From: Aaosphaeria pasadenensis
Taxonomy: Eukaryota; Ascomycota; Dothideomycetes; Pleosporales
DNA length: 64,000 bases
Assembly: GCA_022813625.1 (NCBI GenBank)
Contig: JAKLMB010000009.1
Coordinates: 186,001 to 250,000 of the forward strand
Direction of reading: 5' to 3'
Every line of letters starts with the position of its first letter. The first letter of the stretch is position 1. This document shows positions 33,320 through 44,900 of this stretch, piece by piece. A model generated the notes under the pieces. It saw only the letters and a program-made list of their open reading frames with translations. It was not told the origin of the DNA and did not search any database. Both the position numbers and the translations under genes were made by a program.

Positions 33320-36236
33320 ATTCAGTAGTCGTTCCAGTCCGTAGGAACTTTGGCGATTGATACTCGTAGCAACAACAAGATGTCATCAAATGCAGAAGGA
33401 GAAGGAATCCAAGCAGAAGAAGGTTACACAGGTCGCATCATAGTAGATAAGGCGCTGCGCCTGCAGCATGCTCGGAAGATTTAAGAGAATCCATCGACCG
33501 GGTCATAGCGGACGGTTAGGCGTGTTGGTGTATGATGCTGTCCGTGGGAAATCATGGGAAACTCGCCCCGCTGTGCCTCAAACATGCCATAACATGGGGG
33601 ATCGCAAGGCTGACCTATGGAGGAGGCTCACGCTACGGACGGTATTAATTTAGCCCACGGGGCGTAAATGCAGGGGCGCTTAACGTTGGGGGCCGCCTTG
33701 TGTAGACGGCAGCGAACTGGTCAGGTTGAAAAGGCCCCAACATCCTCCAAAAAGAAATCAGAAAATGTAGGCAATTTCACGAGAGCGTTGACATTTTGTT
33801 ATGTACATAAGAGCCTACTCGATATCTGATTGTGGGATCTGATGTATTACTTCATATTCCCAACGAACGCACATCACAAGCAAGCTCATGCTGCACACAT
33901 TGTCGATCTTTTCCAGGAATCAAACAGGGATGACTATGGCCCCTATCTCGTGGCAAACCCCCAATGGCCTGCTAACCTAAGATGGAGCTTCTATGGAGCA
34001 GTGTCAGCATGCCAATGTGATTTTGCAGACTTTTGGGAATCTGGGCAGTCTTTGTCACCTGGAAGAAGGGGAGACTAGACGCGAAAGTAATGCGTGGATT
34101 TGGTGATCATCACTTTGTTTCATAACTTTGATGCGTGTGTCGAACCGGAGCGTTAGTTTCCCTCTGATCTGGTGCGTTCTATCGCTTTCCTTCAATCGAA
34201 CGTCCAGTAACTGTAAGGAAGCAACCCAGTATCAGCTTGATATGTAAGAATAAGCAACACTGATCCTTTCCTTAGGGGTAGTGATGCCATGAGACTCGGT
34301 TCTCTTGTTAAGACCCGGTTCTGACCTTACTTAAGCCAGGCGTTGATGTTCATGCACTCTCCTACGAAAGATATGTCCAGACTCCATTGAATGGCTGCAA
34401 GATATGGGTAGGCATACGGAATATAGTGAGTGATATTTCGACCTAGGTCCGTTGTAGCACTTTTGATGCTCACGGGAACTTGTAAGCTTGCGGGTAACCT
34501 GGTACTCGTAGGCAGACCATTTAATGAAATGCGCCGATTCTTACTGTTACCGTTTTGTCCGTTCTCTTAGCCGTGCCCCAAGCGAAATGAAGATCCATCC
34601 AAGCCAAGTCATCTCGATATTTGAATACGCAAGTACGGAGTACTCGTAGCGACAACTTACTTGTTCAAGAAACTCCTCGAAGTTGTACATTCGCAAGCGA
34701 TCAATAATCGGCAACCTTATGGATATGCATGTTTCCATCGTTATGCTGAGCTCTCCCTGCTTTTCTTGCCTTGCACATGTGCTTTCCGTATCAATCGTGA
34801 TTCATGTGAGCGGTCGCTCGCTCTGTTAAGATCAACTAGCTTTCGAATACAAATCCTGCGATATGACATTGTTTGCGTCAGAATGTCAATTATTATTCTT
34901 TACCACTGATTTCCAATATTTCTTAATAGAACGTACGTGACTAGCGTCAGCCATGTTCCCTATACTCATACATTACACTGCGCCCGTTGACCCGCTCAAG
35001 GGCCCTTCTCCGTTCGCCGCGGTTCGTCAAACATGCCCTGCCCAACATAGATAGCTCACCATGAAAGCCAACGTCTGCAGAATAAAAAAGATGACGAACC
35101 CCGAAGTGATCGATGCCTCCTTTCAACACTATAGATGTTGCTTGGGCTATAAATCGCAATTGAATCCTGCGGCTGTCTGTAGCACATGTACACAGTATTC
35201 CTTTCTACACGATGTTCCAGCTCCATGAAACACTATAAGTATATCTAGCCAATACAAAGTGCACAGTAAGATAGCTAATAGAACAACAGCAACAGTTTAT
35301 CTACCCTTTGATACCCCATGATAATGCTGCATGCATCTGGCATTTGAAGTTCTGATTGAGCACCCCGCTCGAATCGTATCTAGGTATCATGCACACTCAA
35401 TGCAGCCAGAGAATGTGAAGACGACTCCGAACGATTACTATCATGACAACTAAGGTTCCCGACAATCCGAACATTGAGAGTCGCCGCTTCTAACATTACA
35501 CACCGAAAGAGGGCGTTTTGAGGATGCAAAGTGACCTCATGAGACAGACAGTCACGTATCATCATGGAGAAGCTTTGGCTTCAACCTCAAGTTGCAGCAT
35601 CTCAATAATCGACCGTCTGCATCCTAAGGTATATGGGTGCAATTCTTCCGTATTGGCACCCGGCAATTGCATGTATAGTGACGTCGTACAACTGACAGTG
35701 CAGACGTGAAGATTTGCCGAGAAAATCATTTGGGCACGGAGAGGCTCTTTTTCCAATGTTGCTCTCTGTGCCCCACCAAGATTCGAGCCATTCTAGATAT
35801 TGCCAACCCAGAAGACGGATATTCAATCGGGAAAAGCGAAGCCACTGCCGTGCCGAACCTTATTTGCACGAGGGACAATTATCGCCAAGGGCTTGAGTGA
35901 AGCACATGAATGATCATGAAGAGATCACAGGCGGTACTGTTCGTCTGTTTATTGATCCCAAGAATCTGCACAAATGCGGTTCTGTACGACACTTGGTATA
36001 CCTTGGGAGGTCATAAATACCTCTCATGGCAACCTTTGCGTCCGTAAGTGCGCGAAAAGAAACATTGGCAGCAAAGGACAAGAGCTGCAACTTATATAGC
36101 CTCGATCTTAGGCTGGATGCAAAGATGTACTTGGCAAAGCTATATAAGTTGAGGAATAACAATGAAATATATTATAAACGAGAAAGATTCGAACAGTATT
36201 GGAATAACTCAACAATCATTTGAACTCGAGTTCAGA
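33320..36236. other. Gene-poor region, 2.9 kb
   Basis: Contains the promoter of the Cys-rich membrane-protein gene at its left end and that of the small secreted protein at its right end. Short open frames on both strands have no family signal or signal peptide. I found no transposase or reverse transcriptase remnant. A TACGGAGTA element is at 34634-34642. Confidence 0.5.
36089..36150. promoter_or_regulatory. Inverted repeat around two opposed TATA boxes
   Basis: AACTTATATAGC at 36089-36100 and its exact reverse complement GCTATATAAGTT at 36139-36150, separated by 38 bp. The right arm is a TATATAA box on the plus strand about 90 bp before the ATG of the small secreted protein. The left arm presents the same box on the minus strand. 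Confidence 0.5.
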
Positions 36237-36622
36237 ATGCGTTTCTTTACCTCAGCTCTACTAAGCCTTGCCTTTTTCACTGCGGCGAATGCTTCGGCCG
36301 TTCAGCTCGAAGGTTTGAAGTCGCGGGACGAATGTACCGATCAATACGGATCGTACCCAGAATATACCGGCCCATGCTCAGCGACAAGTGAGAACATCAC
36401 AGCTTCGAATGCCGACAAAGATTGACGCGTGATTTTTAGACTGCGGTGCGCGAGGACAAAATTGCAGAAAGACGGGGTGGTCTGGCTGTGTGATTTTTCC
36501 AGGTACTTAGTGCTCCCTCAAGTCATTCGTCGCTCTAGAGTTTCTATGGTATATGGTCTCGCTGACAAGGATCATCAGCATTTGGCTGCCCAGCAAAGGG
36601 CTGTGCTTGTACCAACTACTAG
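36237..36622 (+). CDS. Small secreted cysteine-rich protein (8 Cys), effector-like
   Basis: Assembled by hand from three exons: 36237-36387, 36440-36502 and 36579-36622, with introns of 52 bp (GTGAGA...TTTTTAG) and 76 bp (GTACTT...CATCAG, branch-like GCTGAC 14 bp before the acceptor). Both introns are phase 1. The product has 85 residues. Residues 1-21 are a clear signal peptide (MRFFTSALLSLAFFTAANASA). The mature part of about 64 residues has eight cysteines: DEC, GPC, TNC, QNC, SGC, FGC and GCAC, ending CTNY. Even cysteine number, small size and secretion fit a disulfide-locked extracellular protein of the kind often found as plant-interaction effectors or antimicrobial proteins. I recognise no family. 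The splice choice is supported by the gain of Cys codons in every exon and by the TATA box upstream. Confidence 0.65.
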
Positions 36623-37094
36623 CTCGCGGGGAGCATGGCAAATAATAGGTAAGAGTATCGTCATGAAACTGGAAATAGGAATTCTAACTATTATTTGAAA
36701 GATGTTCCTACTAAGAGGGTGCGTTCGACAGAAGGGAATTTAATCCGCTGTGGCATGGTTACGTATATTTTAGCCGCAATTTTATCTCTCATTCTGGTCA
36801 AAAGATCTATTTTGCAATTCTTGTCGATGAAAATTACCTACACGGTAGGCAGTCGTTGCACTGCCACATACTGTCGAAATACGCCTCGGCCGCCGAAAGA
36901 TGTGACAGAATTAGGCGTGATCATCATTTGCAAAATCATTTAAACATGGGCATTGTTCCAATTTACCAAAAGCTGGTTCTTTTGATTCCTTCCCAGATAC
37001 AAGGCTGCATATACCAGAATTGCTCGCGTTAGTTTTGCATAAAACCATCGAAAACACTCGAAAACATTGTCTCGTTTGCAATCCTTCAAATCCA
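36623..37094. other. Intergenic region, 0.5 kb
   Basis: 3' flank of the secreted-protein gene and promoter of the DUF4267 gene. A short open frame with two hydrophobic segments (36695-36943) starts with TTG and was not accepted. Confidence 0.45.
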
Positions 37095-37547
37095 ATGGAT
37101 TTCTTTTACAGAGCCCACGATGCGTTTACATTCGGCGTCTTTCAGAACCTCTCATACCACCTCTCGATACCACTTTGTGTCTCCTCATATCTACTCCTGA
37201 CGGCAGTCAGCACCATCTTTGATACCGAAAACACCATCAAGAAGCTTGGGTTCTCGGAGCCTATCGCATCATCAAAGGAAGCGCAGACAGTGGCAACATA
37301 CGCGTCTGCCCGCACTATCGCATTTAGTTGCGTTATATGTACATTTCTCATGCAAGGGAAACTCGAGAGCGTGGACACCATGCTCGTTATCTGGGGAGCT
37401 TGCGTCGGGTTGGTCGATGCGTTGGTGCAGTTCAGAGAGGGGAAGAGTATTGGCGTAATTCATAGGCTTATCATAGGAGGATTATACATTGCTTGGGGAT
37501 TGGATGGAAGGACTGCTAAGGGAAGAGGACTGAACTCGAAGTTATAA
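37095..37547 (+). CDS. DUF4267-like small integral membrane protein
   Basis: Single exon, 150 residues from the ATG at 37095. Four hydrophobic segments (about 22-43, 73-92, 99-116 and 126-140). The order fits DUF4267: a first helix followed by an LGF-type loop (IKKLGFSEP), then SARTIAFSCVICTFL, a helix with WGACVGLVDALV, and IHRLIIGGLYIAWGL. The conserved Asp in the third helix (GLVDAL) and the His before the last helix are present. The family is common in fungi and bacteria and has no established biochemical role. An in-frame extension upstream (from 37020) has no ATG and is not homologous. Confidence 0.8.
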   Translation: MDFFYRAHDAFTFGVFQNLSYHLSIPLCVSSYLLLTAVSTIFDTENTIKKLGFSEPIASSKEAQTVATYASARTIAFSCVICTFLMQGKLESVDTMLVIWGACVGLVDALVQFREGKSIGVIHRLIIGGLYIAWGLDGRTAKGRGLNSKL

Positions 37548-38146
37548 ACGCCGTACGAGTTCGGTTATGGTATGTCTACGAAATCATGAACCGTAATTAG
37601 GATGTTTGGTGTGGCAGGAGTGCTACTAATGGTGTTGAGGGTACGGAGTACTTCATGGTACCTCAATTTCACATGATACTTTATATGGCAGATGCACCAG
37701 CTAGAGATTATTGAATTGATTTTCCTCGAATAGATTTCGTAGTCCAGAAGGATGCTGATTATAGAGTCGTATGCCAAACGAACGTCGCTGTATTTACTTT
37801 ACGCGAGGCTGCTGGGACAACCGGCCCCCGCGGCCTGTGTTTTTGGCTTGGCGATGACCTCGATCCTAAAGGGTCTCTAAAACTTTCCCTGTCAACTATT
37901 TCACGACTCACCGTACAAAAAAAAGGCTACATTCTATGTTGTATTAAGTACTCAAACGCTCATACATAATACCTAGAGCCTTCTCTGCATCACGAACAAA
38001 CCTAGGACATCACGCAACAAGCATTACAGCAGCCCAGGCGCCTGCTCGTGTGTTGGCTACATTCCGCACCCCTTTCCGATCGGAACGTGCAAACGGTCTT
38101 GCAACCCTCGCATGTCATAATACCGCAGTAGTTTACCATATTCACA
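37548..38146. other. Intergenic region, 0.6 kb
   Basis: Promoter of the DUF3405 gene. A TACGGAGTA element is at 37642-37650. I see no gene. Confidence 0.5.
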
Positions 38147-40729
38147 ATGCTGGGATTCCGGCCGCTGTCCGTCTCGAAGCGGAAACAGAAATATAACGAG
38201 GTTCCGAACCACGATCTAGAGGACGGCGATTACGACGAGAAACGATATGATAGCGACGATGAGAGTTATGTCTCCTCCGCAGATTCCACACCATATGCTT
38301 CAAGAGCAGCCTCGGCTACACATCCTCCTCGAAGACGATCGATATCGAAGCCAGCCGTGAGCGCATACAGCTATCGAAACCCAAGAGCGTTCACAAGATA
38401 CCTAGGGTTGGCGGTGGGCACAACCTTGCTTCTCTTCATGCTGTTCTTGACGAATGCAAGTGTTTCGTCGATTAAAAATGTTCAATTGGGGCTTAAGAAA
38501 CCTCCGCCACCTCCGCGGGTGTGGGAAGCCTTTCCCTTCTTGAAAAGGTACCATGGTGGAATAAGGACATTGACACCACGGGAAAAGAATGTACCCGAAT
38601 ACCCTACAAAGCAAGACATCGATCCTGATACACCGGAGAGTGACAATACCGTAAAAGAGGCAAAGGAGAAGCGCGCAGATGGCAGCAAGATCCCGCCCTC
38701 GGAGGAGTTCAACCCATTTCCGGATTACAAGAGCATTGGTTATGTCGATATCTATGGACCCGTTGAGCCATGTTATCTAGATGATAAGGATACCATCAAG
38801 ATTCCTCCGATGCAGGCATACAAGGGTGTTACTGCAGGTACACCGGACAACGTAATGGGCTCATATGAACTTTTCGGACTCCGCGATGATGTTTGTTTCG
38901 AACGTTTCGGACGCCTTGGCCCGTACGGTCTGGGCTACAGCAGGAAGTATGGAGGCACTGGCGCGGCTCTGGAGGGCGACCGTGAGGGCATCGAGAAGGT
39001 CTGGAGAGATGTACCAGAGGTCGACTACCGAAATGTAAATTGGGGCGAGGTCACGCGCCGCTGCTTTGAGAAGAACAAGGCCCGCTTCAAGCCCGCACCA
39101 GCAGGAAGGGGTCTCTCTTCTATCAAAGAGCCAACAGAAGAGAAGGATGTCAGGGACAACAAAGAGAAGAGAGAGGAGGTAGCAAGCAAGCCGGCTGTGG
39201 ACATACCTGCAACTGAAGTTGCAGAGGCTCCTACGCAGACTCCCGTGGCAACCGCGGAGAAATTGGCGAAAGAAAATGTCGAAAAGACCGCAGAGAAGGC
39301 TGCAGAGTCAGTCGCAGAGAAACCTACCATCCAGGCTCAGCCCAAGGCTGAACACAGACACTTGCTTCCTCGCACTGCAGTCTTGATCAGAACATGGTGG
39401 GACTACAACTACGACGACGAAGATCTTCTTTTCCTGCGCTCCCTGATTGCCGAACTGTCAATTCAGTCTGGTGGTGAATACGATGTACATTTCCTCGTTC
39501 ACGTCAAAGATGATGATAAACAGATCTGGGGAGATGAGGAGGTATACCAGGAAGTTCTCAAGAAGTCACTGCCAAAGGAGTTTTGGGGCATGGGTACACT
39601 TTGGTCAGAACGCCAAATGTTTTTGATATACGGTGGCATGGATCAAGCAGAGTTCCGCAACCTCCCTCTCTACGGCAACTACCGTTCCACATTCATGCCG
39701 GTCTCATACTTTGCATACCAGCATCCCGAATACGACCACTTCTGGCATTGGGAAATGGATGTCAGATACACCGGCCACTACTACCATCTATTCGACAAGA
39801 TCTCCAAGTGGGCATCGAAGCAACCTCGCAAGGGGCTCTGGGAACGCAACTCCCGGTTCTATGTCCCAGCTGTTCACGGTTCGTGGGAAGATTTCTCGCA
39901 AATGGTCCGCGTCCAGACAGAGCACGGCACAAACAGCCAAGCCAACAAATGGTCATCTCACCTCCCACCCAACCCAAAGATGCCACACGCAGAGACCCTG
40001 AAACCCGAGAAGCCCATCTGGGGCCCTGAGATCCCAGAAGACTACCCAGACATCGAGATCGACCCGGCCGTCAAGCCAAAAACAACCATGACAGAAGACA
40101 AGCACACCTGGGGAGTCGACGAAGAAGCCGACCTGATCGTCTTCAACCCACTCTTCGACCCAGACAAGACGAACTGGATCCTCGCCGAGGACGTAACCGG
40201 CTACAACCGCACCCGCGGTTTCCCTCCCCGCCGCACCGCAATCAACACCTCCGGCCGCCTCTCCCGACGCCTCCTCCTCACCATGCACCGGGAGCAGACC
40301 ATCCACCGCCACACCATGTTCTCAGAGATGTGGCCAGCGTCCTGCGCGCTGCACCACGGCCTCAAAGCCGTGTACGCGCCCCACCCGGTCTTCATCGACC
40401 GCAAGTGGCCAGTGCAGTACCTGGCCGCCATTTTCAACAACGGGCGCAACGGCGCCAGCGGCGGCGCCCGCCTCTCCGTCTTCTCCGATGAGCGCCAGCA
40501 CAACTTCCTCGGCACCACGTGGTACTACCACGCGGGCCACGCGCCCAACATGTGGAAGCGATGGCTCGGCTATAAGGTCGACGGCGACGGCGGCGAGCAG
40601 GAGGAGCTCGCCAAGGAGGGCCGCATGTGTCTGCCCGCCATGCTGCTGCACCCGGTCAAGCAGGTGGACCTCGTCATCGACCGCGAGGGCAGCCAGATCG
40701 AAGAGAAGGATACGAAGTGGAGGAGGTAA
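38147..40729 (+). CDS. DUF3405 family type II membrane protein, probable glycosyltransferase-like
   Basis: Single exon, 860 residues. Residues 1-80 are cytoplasmic and acidic/serine-rich. Residues about 85-105 form one signal anchor (LGLAVGTTLLLFMLFLTNA), which makes this a type II protein, probably in the Golgi. A proline-rich stem (PPPPPRVWEAFPF) and an Ala/Glu/Lys-rich helical spacer near residues 330-400 follow. The C-terminal region (about 408-850) is the DUF3405 domain: TAVLIRTWWDYNYDDEDL, WHWEMDVRYTGHYY (a DVR-type acidic pair possibly binding a metal-sugar nucleotide), ESRFYVPAVHG-like segment and a final WYYHAGHAPNMWKRW. The family is conserved in filamentous fungi. A glycosyltransferase role is inferred from topology and the acidic motif, not proven. 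GC rises strongly toward the 3' end. Confidence 0.9.
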   Translation: MLGFRPLSVSKRKQKYNEVPNHDLEDGDYDEKRYDSDDESYVSSADSTPYASRAASATHPPRRRSISKPAVSAYSYRNPRAFTRYLGLAVGTTLLLFMLFLTNASVSSIKNVQLGLKKPPPPPRVWEAFPFLKRYHGGIRTLTPREKNVPEYPTKQDIDPDTPESDNTVKEAKEKRADGSKIPPSEEFNPFPDYKSIGYVDIYGPVEPCYLDDKDTIKIPPMQAYKGVTAGTPDNVMGSYELFGLRDDVCFERFGRLGPYGLGYSRKYGGTGAALEGDREGIEKVWRDVPEVDYRNVNWGEVTRRCFEKNKARFKPAPAGRGLSSIKEPTEEKDVRDNKEKREEVASKPAVDIPATEVAEAPTQTPVATAEKLAKENVEKTAEKAAESVAEKPTIQAQPKAEHRHLLPRTAVLIRTWWDYNYDDEDLLFLRSLIAELSIQSGGEYDVHFLVHVKDDDKQIWGDEEVYQEVLKKSLPKEFWGMGTLWSERQMFLIYGGMDQAEFRNLPLYGNYRSTFMPVSYFAYQHPEYDHFWHWEMDVRYTGHYYHLFDKISKWASKQPRKGLWERNSRFYVPAVHGSWEDFSQMVRVQTEHGTNSQANKWSSHLPPNPKMPHAETLKPEKPIWGPEIPEDYPDIEIDPAVKPKTTMTEDKHTWGVDEEADLIVFNPLFDPDKTNWILAEDVTGYNRTRGFPPRRTAINTSGRLSRRLLLTMHREQTIHRHTMFSEMWPASCALHHGLKAVYAPHPVFIDRKWPVQYLAAIFNNGRNGASGGARLSVFSDERQHNFLGTTWYYHAGHAPNMWKRWLGYKVDGDGGEQEELAKEGRMCLPAMLLHPVKQVDLVIDREGSQIEEKDTKWRR

Positions 40730-41986
40730 CGTGACGAAGGATGGATGCTTTGAAGCAAGACAGGTGAAGAGAACGAAGCGATATGAATTGTAATGAAATG
40801 ACTTACACCCCCTCTCTGTCTACATGGTGTATCTATCTCCGGGCTCATGTAATAGATCTATGCCTTGGGTTGCTTTTGCATTGTCAACGTGCGGTGGGAG
40901 TTTTCCGGGTCGTATAATTGCGTCTTGTATACATCCATATATTTATATATTCTAGCATACATCAAGCAGGCGCCGGCATAAATCCTTTTCTGGTTGCTTT
41001 TTCTCTCGTACAACTTCGTTCCGTCTTTTATATGTGAAACGTGTTTATTCCAGGAAAGGGGAAGAGGGGAGCTTGTGGACATAATTTTCGTCGTTACTCT
41101 CTAGATGAGGTACTCTGCATATATTTTGGACGGCATGAGACACATTAATCATATATATATCATTTTAGTAAACGGGGTTGTACAGTACTTGGCCGATGTA
41201 AAAGTTGACATGGTGAAACGATCATTCAAAAGAAGGGTTGTCCATTATGAACACACGGTCAGAACTTCCTATGGCTATCTAATGCGATTGATAGCGAGCA
41301 CTCTTCTCACAGTTATTTAGATGTAATATATATGGCCTATATATCTGACATCGTTGAATAAGTCACCTCAATACATACGCCACACGCACACCTACCTTAA
41401 ATAACATCACACGAAAACATTTACAAAGATTGCGTTCACAACACACTTAAATCGGCCATTCCATTTCCATTTGCATAAACACGTCTCTTAATCTTCAATA
41501 TGCGTCAAGACAGCTGGCTAGCTATAAACAAAACATCCCGTCACCTCGTGCTATAAAGATCTCATCGACATCATTCATGACCCAACCACTTCGCTCTTCT
41601 CGTCTCGCCGTTACTTGTTGTCTCCAGCACGTACATGGTCGTCCTCTGTGCGTTGTCTGGGGGGGGGGGGGCGAGATAGAAAGCAAGCCGTCATATGGTC
41701 CAAATTCCCTTCTTTCCTTGCTGGCGAGGGAGAGAGCCTCAAAAAAGACCGACCAGTTGATAAAAACGCCAAGTAATGGACCTAGAAAAAACACCAATCG
41801 CTAAAACCCTAAATTTCAAATACATAGCGAGTGGAAAAATCCCCAAAGATAGGCCTAGAAAGAAGTAGGTAGATTTGGGGTATATCAAGTACGAAGGGGC
41901 AAAAGAGACCCGTGAAAAGCAGGATAAAGATGATGGTAAAGGGGTTGCCAAGGCAGGGAAGCTGTTGGATAGATAGAGGAGGGGTC
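40730..41986. other. Intergenic region between convergent genes
   Basis: 1.26 kb between the DUF3405 stop and the kelch-gene stop. AT-rich, with TATATAT runs near 40940, 41150 and 41330. A 13-G homopolymer is at 41659-41671, probably in the kelch-gene 3' UTR. I see no gene. Confidence 0.5.
41659..41671 (+). repeat. G13 homopolymer
   Basis: Thirteen consecutive G on the plus strand (C on the kelch-gene transcript), 316 bp beyond its stop codon. Length may be a sequencing artefact. Confidence 0.7.
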
Positions 41987-44900
41987 TTATCGGTTCATGG
42001 TGGTGATGTCTTCGCTGGGGAGTCTACTAGCTCTGGCGTTTGCTCCGAGGCTCGCGGAGCTGTGCGAGGGTGCGAGGGACGGCGAGCTGCCTTGCGCTCT
42101 CAGCTTGACGCTCTTGATCGAGGGGCTGGGGCTCGGTCGCGCGGCGAGTCGTGGGCTGTTGGGCGAGCCGAGTTGTTCGAAGCGCCCGGCGAGGTCGCGG
42201 ACACGGCCGGGGCTGTTCGAGTTGGATTCGGTTTTCTGGATGTTCTCGTCAGAGTTCTCGCGGGGCAGCGACATGAGGCTGCTCCTGTCGATGTCTGCGT
42301 TGACGACTCGGAGTTTGGATTTGGGCACGGTGAACATCACTTGGACGACTCTGCGTTCCACTGCGGCTTCGACGTCCCAGTCGTCCTCGTCCGCGGGTGT
42401 GCTTGGTCTATGCGGATCGGCCACTGAGCCCAAGTCATCAGACCGGATAGGAGTACGGGGGGTGGGAAGTTCTTCATCGCCGAGGCTAATGAGGTTTCCA
42501 CGTTCTCGCCATTCCCGTCTTCGACGTTCCCTTTCGGTGTGGGCAACGTCTTCCGGTGCACCCCAGTCGTCTCCGCTGTTGCGTCGCCATCGAGCTTGGG
42601 GGTCGTTGGGGTCAAGCTCCTCATCAAGCCAGTCTTGCTGCCCGCGTCTGCTACGCCAGAAACTAGCATCACTCGCTGCACGTCTCGGTGGGGATGCAGC
42701 TGTAGGGAACGTCATGCGCTTAGTGTTCTCGGCTCCTGCAGATACAGGATCGTCTGTGTATATCTCTAGCTGAGGCGTTGAATTTGTGAGAGACCGAGTC
42801 CGAGCATTTGCAGTTGTACCAGAGCGAGATAGTGCTCGTCGTACGCTTCCTAGCCAGCTCTTCCTTCGAGGTCTTGTGAGGCCATCGGCAAGCGAAGTCG
42901 CCGCCGTGATCGTTCCTGTGCGGCTCAACGTACTATCAGCGGTAGGCTGCGTATGTGATGTCGACGCATTTGAGGTGGACGATGTTCCTGGCCTTCCTCG
43001 ATCGGGATTTCCTCCCAGCAAAACCTCACCTTCTGCCTGTAACTGCATGAACGAAGTGCGGGCAGTTGCAAATGATTCTCGATCCTCGATGGGTGGTCGA
43101 ACATAGCTTCGAACGCTTGTGAGAGATTGGGTGCGAGGGTGGGTGGGACTTTCCCAGCCTTGTTCATGGTTGCTATTGGGTTTGCTGCTGGTAGGACTGG
43201 CGTTCGGAGTGGTGAAAGGGTTGCTCTGATTAGCCTTGTTCGCCATGGCAGTAGAGCGCATAGAGACACTGCGGCCAATGCTTCCACCGGCCGATGTGGA
43301 TGATAAGTCTGAATGCAAACTACGGTCACTCAGATCCGAACGTGTTCGATCAGAGCGGTCTGGTGATAGTCTGCCTCCCGATGGACTCGGTCGCCGACCA
43401 AGCAAAGCCCCCATGGCAAGCTGCCAGTCGCTCAGAAGATGTCCATTTTCTGGTGGTGTCTCTCGCGCGGGTGACGTTGGTGCAGAGTATGGCGCGATCC
43501 GCTGGTTACTTCTACCCATTCCACGGGAACTATCTGTAAATGGGTCCAGCACTGGCGCATTGTCGAATATGGAGGTATTCTTCGACCGCTCTGTCATCTC
43601 ATTGGAGACAGTCAGTGGTGTATTTTCATGCTCTTGGTCCTCTTCGAGCTCGTCGATGGGATGAATGTCGCCAGATGCCTTAACTCGTCTCTCGTCATAG
43701 CGAGACATGTGATAACCTGATCGTCCACCCAAACTCCTACGCAGTCCTCGGGTTGGACTTGGGATTTCGACTAGAAGTCCGGTACGCTCCGCTTCGTGGC
43801 CATTGGAACTTCTCCAGCCTTGGTTACGCGGGCCTGTGGAGGGATAGAAGTACGAGTCGTTCGGCTCATCGAGGTAGTCTACAGCATCTGCGTGCCCGCC
43901 GCGGCCGTCGATACCAGGGGACAAACAGTCCAGATTGTAGCGATGAGTGCTCATTGCTAGTTCCTGTAATTGCTTTTCTCGAGCTTGTCGATGCTTCTTC
44001 GTCCGTCGAGTGTACCATAGGTAGAAAATGAGCAAGCTCAAGACAGCAGCCAGTCCTACACCTAAGCCGACACCGAGGCCGGCCTTTTGTGACGTTGTGG
44101 AGAGGGGTCCATTCGATTGGGATGCCGATGATGTGATCTCTGGTGGAGGTACATAATTAGTGATCCAGGTGTTAGATGTTGTGTTAAAGAATAGGGTCTG
44201 AGAGTTAGACGACTGTGCAGCCCTGCGCCGGCGGGCGTTCGGACTAGGAATTGAATAACCTCCCATGACCATCATCACACCTCCTGGAAGCATTGCTGCT
44301 CCATGGCCATAAATACCGGTATTGCTGGTAAGACCAGTTCCTGAAAGCTGCGGTACTGTCCACTTCCAAGGACCCTGGCCTCCGTAACCTTCTCCTATAT
44401 TTAGGACAGCCAATGTAGGTTCGGCTGCAGTGTTGGTGTCTCCGATCCAGCCTCCGAACATGATGAGATGCTGACCGTCAGGGGTAAGAACCATGCTGTG
44501 TCCAGAGCGAGGTTCGACCTCGACCTCCTGGTCACGGGTACGTAAATCAGAGTTTCCCGAATCTGGTTGCTCGACGCCAACAAACGTCCAACTCTGCTGG
44601 GGCAGGGAGAATAGAGCTACCTGGGACATGTTTATAAAGGCGGTGCTCGTGTGCCCGCCTACGAGCACAAAGTTTTGCTGCTGAGTCTGCGTGCCGTCGC
44701 TCCTGTTAGAGAAACTAGGTGACAATCCAGTTAGGGTAAAACCAGCCTCTGCGATAGGCGGTCCGCGACTCGAAGATGTACTGAGTTGATACTTTAGAGA
44801 ATCCGCGGCGGAAGGTTCCAGTGTAACCATGAGATTGGAATAATTCGCAGATGATTGCCAGTCGTTGCTGGCCTGAGCGGAGGGGCACATGCCGCCAAAC

